From NCBI RefSeq assembly GCF_022048975.1, contig NZ_JAKMHX010000038.1, forward strand, positions 62,001-126,000: a stretch of DNA of 64,000 nt. Direction: 5' to 3'. The notes under the pieces were generated by a model that did not search any database, was not told the origin of the DNA, and worked only from the letters and a program-made list of their open reading frames with translations. The translations under genes and the position numbers were made by a program. Shown here one piece after another: positions 58,408 through 64,000 of this stretch. This stretch comes from Sporosarcina cyprini. Its GTDB lineage: Bacteria > Bacillota > Bacilli > Bacillales_A > Planococcaceae. Every line of letters starts with the position of its first letter. Position 1 is the first letter of the stretch.

Positions 58408-59675
58408 TCAGTCGCCTCTCTTCCCGATAACAAGTAAACCAATTCCAGCTTAATATTGCATGCCATTTTTGTGACATCTTCTTTTGTGACAGTTGCCCAC
58501 TTGGAAATTAAATTGTCTGCATTAAAATGCTCGTCTAATTGCTTATATTGATCAAACACTTCAATTTGTCCCTTGGCGGAATCGAATGAGCTTCGGATGC
58601 TATTGGAAAGAAGCGCAACCGTTTGAGTGATTTCCAAATCCGAAATGTCTCCATTGCGCATTGCCTCGAGCTGCTCTTCAATTAACTTGACCGCTTTTTC
58701 TTCCAGCTCCGCATCAATTCCAGCAAGCACATAAATAAGCCCATAATGTGCTGCGTAGGCGCTGTTGACGTAATAAGCCATACTTTCCTTTTCACGTACA
58801 TTCATGAATAGCTTGCTGTGTGCAAAGCCCCCAAGCACCCCGTTGGCAACTTGCATCTTAATGAAGTCAGGATGAGTAAAAGTTATGGGTGTCTGATAGC
58901 CGACTTGCAATTTCCCTTGCTTCATTTCTTGCTTCTCACGTACACGACGCACTTCTTTTACGTCAGGAGCGGAAGTTTCCGTCACTTGCCGGTCAATTGT
59001 ACGGCCTTTTAATCCAATTAAAGAAGATATTTTTTGGATCAGCTCATCTTCATTGATATCTCCAACTACATAAATATCCACTTCATCCGATGCAAGCATC
59101 TCATTGTAAGCGGTTGTAAGTGACTTGGCAGATATTTGATCAACAGCCGATTCAGTGCCGTAAGCAGAAATAGAAGCGGGTTGATCTGGTCTCATCAATT
59201 CAAGCATCCGTTTTTGTGCATATCTGGTCTTGTCATCATAGACAGATCGGATTCTTTCTTTCACAACGCGTTTCTCCCGTTGCACCACGTCTTCAGCGAA
59301 CGAACTATTTTCAAAATTAGGTTCGAACAGGACAACGCGCATCAAATTAAGAATCTCTTCGAACACACCCTGTTCCTTCAAATATTCATCATTGACGCAT
59401 TCCGTGTTGATCGACAGGATATGTACGTCTCCTCGCTTCGTTACGTCCGTATAATAGACGGTTCCATAAAGAGTATCGAGCGCCCTTTGGAATTCGCTTT
59501 GAGATCTGTAAACTGCATTCGAGTCCTGCATGACATTAGCCAAGACTGCACGGTTTGCGTTTTTATCCACATTCAAATCGGATTTGAACTTAATTGATAA
59601 ATTGATTGTTTTAAACTGCTTCGTATTTCGGACATACAGTGTAACGCCTTCTTGCAGAACTGTTTTCCTAAACAT
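58404..59675 (-). CDS. ymfF: M16-like peptidase YmfF, catalytically inactive partner
   Basis: Protein of 423 residues with the M16 fold (DTLYGTVYYTDVTKRGD, LFEPNFENSSFAEDVVQREK), but no HXXEH motif, so it is likely the non-catalytic partner of YmfH. It is first in the ymfF-ymfH-ymfI string. Confidence 0.88.
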   Translation of the reverse strand: MFRKTVLQEGVTLYVRNTKQFKTINLSIKFKSDLNVDKNANRAVLANVMQDSNAVYRSQSEFQRALDTLYGTVYYTDVTKRGDVHILSINTECVNDEYLKEQGVFEEILNLMRVVLFEPNFENSSFAEDVVQREKRVVKERIRSVYDDKTRYAQKRMLELMRPDQPASISAYGTESAVDQISAKSLTTAYNEMLASDEVDIYVVGDINEDELIQKISSLIGLKGRTIDRQVTETSAPDVKEVRRVREKQEMKQGKLQVGYQTPITFTHPDFIKMQVANGVLGGFAHSKLFMNVREKESMAYYVNSAYAAHYGLIYVLAGIDAELEEKAVKLIEEQLEAMRNGDISDLEITQTVALLSNSIRSSFDSAKGQIEVFDQYKQLDEHFNADNLISKWATVTKEDVTKMACNIKLELVYLLSGREATE

Positions 59676-59718
59676 ATGAACACCTCTTGTTTTCCTAATA
59701 TTCCAAGTACCCTATTTC

Positions 59719-59748
59719 ACTATACATTCTTATGATCCTGCGTTGCAA
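59719..59748 (-). promoter_or_regulatory. Candidate promoter of ymfFHI
   Basis: TTGCAA (59743-59748), 18 bases, TATAGT (59719-59724) on the minus strand, about 43 bp before the ymfF ATG. Confidence 0.5.
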
Positions 59749-59793
59749 AGTAAACGCATCCTGATTGCATAATGTTAGTGTATCCGAAATACA

Positions 59794-59837
59794 ATAGAAA
59801 AACCGTCTGGATGAAGTGAATCTTTCCAGACGGTTTT
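59794..59837 (-). terminator. Terminator of the nup operon
   Basis: AAAACCGTCTGGA and its complement with a 13-base loop, then TTTCT on the minus strand. Confidence 0.85.
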
Positions 59838-59905
59838 CCGTTTAGGAGCATAATGCCGAAGCGTTGTATGAATGACTCATGCTTCAGACGACCTAAACAT
59901 TTTTA

Positions 59906-60871
59906 TTATCTGCTGCCTTTGATATATGGAGTACCGCTCGCTTTCGGTGCGTTCGCTTTTCCGATGAAACCAGCCAATGCCAAAATAGTAAGGGCATACG
60001 GCAGGATCAGGAAGACGACGGATGGAATCTTTTGAATGAATTCCACATCGATCGAACCCGCACTGATCGCAAGTGCTTGGGCAAAACCGAAGAACAATGC
60101 CGCAGCCATTGCACCAATCGGATGCCATTTACCAAAGATCATTGCTGCTAATGCCATGAACCCTTGTCCATTAATCGTCGCGTGGCCGAAATCGCCAGTC
60201 ATCGTTTGCGAATAAACCGCCCCACCAATACCAGCTAATCCACCTGAGATAATAACAGCGACGTAACGGATTTTCGTTACATTGATACCCATTGTGTCTG
60301 CAGCCATCGGATGTTCCCCGACAGAGCGGAGACGCAGGCCGAATGGCGTCTTATAAATGACAAACCAAGCGAGAATCGCCACTGCAATGGCAAGGATAGA
60401 AGAACCGTAAACTGATTTGAAGAACATAGGACCAAGAACCGGGATATCCTGTAAGAACGGTATATTAATACGTGGAATCTTTTCTTGGATAAAATCCGTC
60501 TGTCCCTTGCCAAAAATCATTTTCACTGTAAACAAAGCAATCGCGATCCCAAGCATGTTGATCGCTACCCCGGATACAACCTGATCCGCGCGGAACGAGA
60601 TCGATGCCACAGCGTGCATGACGGAGAATAGCGCCGATACAACCATTGCTACGAGCAAGGCGACCCAAGGTGTCCAGCTTCCAAAGGTATCTACAAAAAA
60701 TAGATTGAACACGATACCGATAAACGCACCCATGACCATGAGACCTTCCAAACCGATGTTTACAACACCGGAACGTTCGGAGAATACCCCTCCGATAGCC
60801 GTAAAGATCAATGGAGCCGCATATGCGATGGTCGTTGGAATGATGAAATAGAGAACTTCCAAGAAGCTCAT
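59906..60871 (-). CDS. nupQ: Nucleoside ABC transporter permease NupQ
   Basis: Integral membrane permease of 321 residues (BPD_transp_2 family), with IFTAIGGVFSERSGVVNIGLEG at the start and about ten helices. In B. subtilis NupNOPQ (YufNOPQ) imports guanosine. The start at 60871 (MSFLEVLYF) follows AGGAGG by 9 bases. It lies one base after nupP. Confidence 0.9.
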   Translation of the reverse strand: MSFLEVLYFIIPTTIAYAAPLIFTAIGGVFSERSGVVNIGLEGLMVMGAFIGIVFNLFFVDTFGSWTPWVALLVAMVVSALFSVMHAVASISFRADQVVSGVAINMLGIAIALFTVKMIFGKGQTDFIQEKIPRINIPFLQDIPVLGPMFFKSVYGSSILAIAVAILAWFVIYKTPFGLRLRSVGEHPMAADTMGINVTKIRYVAVIISGGLAGIGGAVYSQTMTGDFGHATINGQGFMALAAMIFGKWHPIGAMAAALFFGFAQALAISAGSIDVEFIQKIPSVVFLILPYALTILALAGFIGKANAPKASGTPYIKGSR

Positions 60872-60872
60872 A

Positions 60873-61919
60873 TCATTTCGCCTCCTTTTTCTTTGCCAAC
60901 CGTTGTAAACCAACACGGATGATGTAACCCGAGGCTACGAAGAAAATGATGAGTGCTATGACAATCGAAACAATCTCCAAAGGAATATTCGCCGCATTCG
61001 GCATATTATTCGCACCGTATTTCAAGGAACCGAATAAGGATGCGCCAAAGATAACGCCAAGCGGTGAATTTGCACCTAGCAAGGCAACGGCGATACCGTC
61101 AAAACCAATTCCAGTGAAGCCACCGCGGGAAGTCATGTTCCCGAAAGTGCCGAGAGCTTCCATCGCTCCGCCAAGACCTGCGAATGCACCTGATATTACC
61201 ATCGCAAGAATAATGTTTTTATTGACGTTCATACCAGCATATTGAGACGCATGATCGTTAAAACCAACAGACTTCAGCTCATAGCCCGTTTTTGTTTTCT
61301 CAAGAATGAACCACGTTACAATGACCATCGCCAGGGCAACGAAAATTCCATAGTGCAATGTTGAGAAATCAGTTAACTGGGATAAGAAGTCCGAACGCAA
61401 AGAAGCGGTCGGTTGAATCTTGTCAGTTTTGTAGCCTCCGCCGGACACCGCTTTAATTAAGGCGTTGACTGTATGGAGAGCTATGTAGTTCATCATGATC
61501 GTTACAATAACTTCATGAACGCGCAAAGTCGCTTTCAAAAGCCCTGGAATAAGGCCCCATAGTGCACCTGCGACTGCTGCTGCGAGCAATGACAATGGCA
61601 AATGAATGATCATCGGCAGTTCAAATGTAGAACCGACATATGCGGCAGCGAACCAGCCGACCATTAATTGGCCTTCTACTCCGATGTTGAACAAGCCTGT
61701 CCGGAAAGCGAACGCCACAGCAAGTCCAGCCAAAATATATGGACTAATTTGACGGATCGTTTCACCGATTGCATATGAATCACCGAAGATACCGTTCCAT
61801 AAAGCAATATAACCAGCGACTGGATCATATCCGCTCACCAGCATGACGATTGCCCCAACGATGAGGCCTAAAATAATGGAAATGACAGGAACGAGTATAT
61901 TGACAACCCTATTTGACAT
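60873..61919 (-). CDS. nupP: Nucleoside ABC transporter permease NupP
   Basis: Second permease, 348 residues, with LAFRTGLFNIGVEGQL-type segment (AFRTGLFNIGVEGQLMVGW) and EAFAGLGG-like SGAFAGLGGAMEALG. The start at 61919 (MSNRVVNILVPV) follows AAGGTG by 6 bases and overlaps the nupO end by 11 bases. Confidence 0.92.
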   Translation of the reverse strand: MSNRVVNILVPVISIILGLIVGAIVMLVSGYDPVAGYIALWNGIFGDSYAIGETIRQISPYILAGLAVAFAFRTGLFNIGVEGQLMVGWFAAAYVGSTFELPMIIHLPLSLLAAAVAGALWGLIPGLLKATLRVHEVIVTIMMNYIALHTVNALIKAVSGGGYKTDKIQPTASLRSDFLSQLTDFSTLHYGIFVALAMVIVTWFILEKTKTGYELKSVGFNDHASQYAGMNVNKNIILAMVISGAFAGLGGAMEALGTFGNMTSRGGFTGIGFDGIAVALLGANSPLGVIFGASLFGSLKYGANNMPNAANIPLEIVSIVIALIIFFVASGYIIRVGLQRLAKKKEAK

Positions 61920-63477
61920 CGTCGTCACCTTCTTTCACAACGGCATTTTCCCCGTCTGTCACGATTTTGTCCCTTGAATGGCCCGCCATGAGCAAACCAA
62001 GCTCCTGCTCAGACGTTTCGGCCGGTGTGACCGTATCAATTATTTGTCCATCGTGGATTACTGCAATCCGGTCTGAGACATTCATGACTTCATCCAATTC
62101 AAACGAGATGAGGAAGACTGCTTTCCCATTATCTCTTTGCTCAATTAAACGTTTATGGATGAATTCAATTGCCCCAACATCCAAGCCGCGCGTCGGCAAT
62201 GCCGCAATGAGAAGATCCGGATTCCGCTTCACTTCCCTGCCGATGATCAGCTTCTGCTGGTTCCCTCCTGACAAGGCGCGTGCCAGTTCGTGCTCGCCCT
62301 GTGTCCGAACGTCAAATTCTTCAATGATTTGCTTCGCATGCGAAGAAATCACTTTATAGTTCATAATGCCATTTTTGGAATATGGCTCGTGGTAGTACTC
62401 TTGCAAAGCGGCGTTGTATCCGACTGAAAAGTCAAGAACCAAGCCGTGCTTATGACGGTCCTGCGGGATATGCCCTACGCCTGATTCGGTAATTTCACGA
62501 GGCTTTTTCCCAGTGATATTCTTTCCATTAATGCTGATCTTACCGCTCTTCACCTTGCGCAGACCGGTAATCGCTTCTATCAGCTCCGACTGTCCGTTTC
62601 CGTCAATCCCGGCAAGCCCGACAATTTCGCCAGCTCGGATCGACAAGTTTAAGCCTTTAACCTTTTCAATGCCCCGGTTATCCGTTACCACAAGGTTTTC
62701 CACATGCAACACTTCATCTTTTGGATGGGAAGGCCCTTTTTCGGTTTTAAATGTCACTTGCCGGCCAACCATCAATGTGGCAAGCTCTTCAGGATTCGTC
62801 TCAGCCGTAATGACAGTACCGATCCCTTTCCCTTTTCGGATAACAGTGACGCGATCGGAAACATCCATGATTTCCTGAAGTTTATGTGTAATCAAGATAA
62901 TGGATTTGCCTTCAGCAATCAGTTTCTTCATGATGGCAATCAATTCTTCGATTTCCTGTGGTGTCAAGGAAGCGGTCGGCTCGTCAAAAATAAGGATTTC
63001 CGCACCGCGATAAAGCGTTTTCAGAATTTCCACACGTTGCTGCATACCAACGGAAATATCCTCAATCTTCGCATTTGGATCCACATTCAAACCATATAAT
63101 TTTGAAATCTCGGCAACCTTTTTAGCAGCATCTTTAATATTGACGGTTCCCATTTTCGTTGGCTCACTGCCTAGAATAATGTTTTCAGTAACCGTTAGGT
63201 TTTCAACGAGCATAAAGTGCTGGTGAACCATCCCAATTCCAAGGTCATTCGCAATATTAGGATTCGAAATATTCACTTTCTTGCCCTTAACCCGGATCTC
63301 GCCTTCCTCAGGCTGATACAAGCCAAAGAGCACGTTCATCAACGTTGACTTGCCCGCACCATTCTCTCCTAAGAGTGCATGAATTTCTCCTTGCCTCAGT
63401 TGAAGAGTGATGTTGTCATTCGCGAAGAAATTACCGAACTGCTTTGAAATATTCAGCATTTCAATGACGTATTCCAA
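61909..63477 (-). CDS. nupO: Nucleoside ABC transporter ATP-binding protein NupO
   Basis: Double ATPase of 522 residues in sugar/nucleoside type transporters. The first half has Walker A GENGAGKST, signature ISVGMQQR and Walker B ILIFDEPTA. The second half has a changed Walker A (GIDGNGQSE), signature LSGGNQQK and LLIAALPTRGLD, so its ATP site is probably weak, as usual in this family. TTG 63477 (LEYVIEML) is preferred, matching B. subtilis MDYVIEML. Confidence 0.94.
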   Translation of the reverse strand: MEYVIEMLNISKQFGNFFANDNITLQLRQGEIHALLGENGAGKSTLMNVLFGLYQPEEGEIRVKGKKVNISNPNIANDLGIGMVHQHFMLVENLTVTENIILGSEPTKMGTVNIKDAAKKVAEISKLYGLNVDPNAKIEDISVGMQQRVEILKTLYRGAEILIFDEPTASLTPQEIEELIAIMKKLIAEGKSIILITHKLQEIMDVSDRVTVIRKGKGIGTVITAETNPEELATLMVGRQVTFKTEKGPSHPKDEVLHVENLVVTDNRGIEKVKGLNLSIRAGEIVGLAGIDGNGQSELIEAITGLRKVKSGKISINGKNITGKKPREITESGVGHIPQDRHKHGLVLDFSVGYNAALQEYYHEPYSKNGIMNYKVISSHAKQIIEEFDVRTQGEHELARALSGGNQQKLIIGREVKRNPDLLIAALPTRGLDVGAIEFIHKRLIEQRDNGKAVFLISFELDEVMNVSDRIAVIHDGQIIDTVTPAETSEQELGLLMAGHSRDKIVTDGENAVVKEGDDDVK

Positions 63478-63531
63478 TCGTTTCACTTCCTCATGTGATT
63501 TATTTAAGGTGTTTCAGTTAATTGACACAAT

Positions 63532-63557
63532 AAAAGATTTTTAAGCAAAAATCTTTT
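63532..63557. other. Perfect A/T-rich inverted repeat upstream of nupO
   Basis: AAAAGATTTTT and AAAAATCTTTT (11 bp, 4-base loop). It may be an operator or a second weak terminator between nupN and nupO. Confidence 0.5.
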
Positions 63558-63586
63558 ACTCTATCAATTCAATTCTATAACCAAAT

Positions 63587-63610
63587 GATAAAGGCCGGAC
63601 TTAACCGGCC
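63587..63610 (-). terminator. Hairpin between nupN and nupO
   Basis: GGCCGG and CCGGCC with a 6-base loop, then TTTATC on the minus strand; likely a partial terminator that makes more binding protein than transporter. Confidence 0.6.
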
Positions 63611-63630
63611 CATACCATTCGTACATCAAA

Positions 63631-64000
63631 TTACTTTGTGAATTCAGGAACTTCGATTTCACCATCAGCAATTTTCTTTGCATACTCGTCAACTTGTTTC
63701 AAGACATCTTCAGGAATTGCACCACGGGAGTCCGCAAGGGATACACCATCGTCATGCAAACCGTAAATTTTTGTTTCTCCACCTGGGAATTTACCTTCTT
63801 TCGCCAAGTTGGAAATATCTTGAACCGCTACGTCAACACGCTTCAACATAGAAGTCAATGTAACGTTGTCGTCACCGACTTTACCTTCTTCATACTGGTC
63901 GGAGTCAACACCGATTACCCAAACATAAGCATCTTTGTCTGCTTTTTTACGTTCTTTTGCTTCCGTGAATACACCGTTACCAGAACCGCCTGCAGCGTGG
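63631..64000 (-). CDS. nupN: BMP-family nucleoside-binding lipoprotein NupN, C-terminal part
   Basis: C-terminal 122 residues of a solute-binding protein, cut by the window end. AAGGSGNGVFTEAKE, VWVIGVDSDQYEEGKVGDDN and SMLKRVDVAVQDI are typical of the BMP/Med family; in this position it is the binding protein of NupOPQ. The signal and lipobox are outside the window. Confidence 0.9.
   Translation of the reverse strand, partial: HAAGGSGNGVFTEAKERKKADKDAYVWVIGVDSDQYEEGKVGDDNVTLTSMLKRVDVAVQDISNLAKEGKFPGGETKIYGLHDDGVSLADSRGAIPEDVLKQVDEYAKKIADGEIEVPEFTK

Overview
The window looks like chromosomal DNA of a low-to-mid GC, endospore-forming Bacillales bacterium, most likely a Planococcaceae member of the Sporosarcina type. 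This is inference from gene content (spoIIAA-spoIIAB-sigF, spoVAF, spoVS, cotE, sirA, a Spo0E-like phosphatase), from AGGAGG-type ribosome binding sites, from many TTG starts, and from gene order that is Bacillus subtilis-like but rearranged and pruned. No rRNA, tRNA, CRISPR, prophage or intact insertion sequence was seen. Most genes lie on the minus strand.

Region 1 (1-15.5 kb) is a condensed version of the B. subtilis rluB-to-yqkF segment: rluB, a D,D-carboxypeptidase, scpB/scpA, a DUF309 gene, ribT, lysA, spoVAF, sigF, spoIIAB, spoIIAA, pdp, deoB, xerD, fur, a short spoIIM, nudF and yqkF. Several genes usual at these places in B. subtilis are missing (spmA/spmB, the riboflavin operon, spoVAA-spoVAE, dacF). 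Small overlooked ORFs sit in the joints, two of them overlapping ribT or lysA.

Region 2 (15.5-27.7 kb) is more variable: a D/T-rich lipoprotein and a KGG-repeat stress protein, both behind sigma-B-like promoters; a guanine-riboswitch xpt-pbuX operon; exoA; an FAD oxidoreductase; a branched-chain aminotransferase; a Spo0E-like gene; about 1 kb of non-coding DNA with phased degenerate repeats; an ankyrin-repeat membrane protein; and a thiolase and an HMG-CoA lyase transcribed divergently.

Region 3 (27.7-33.2 kb) holds yneF, sirA, tkt, ynzC and the SOS locus yneB-yneA/lexA with LexA boxes. Region 4 (33.2-48.5 kb) holds ynbB, a TRIC-family channel gene, hfq, miaA, a lipase-like hydrolase, glpD, glpK, mutL, mutS, cotE, ricA, miaB and spoVS. 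The glycerol genes follow mutSL at very short distance. cotE appears to start with CTG. Region 5 (48.5-64 kb) holds ymdB, rny, recA (LexA box), cinA, pgsA, rodZ, ymfK, ymfI, ymfH, ymfF and a nucleoside ABC transporter nupNOPQ, cut by the window end.

The items I consider most worth checking are the roughly 20-bp phased degenerate repeat arrays in non-coding DNA (22.47-22.64 kb and 45.21-45.31 kb), the CTG start of cotE, the small coupled ORFs beside ribT and lysA, a small ORF enclosed by two terminators in the place of dacF, and the two palindromes laid over the rny promoter.
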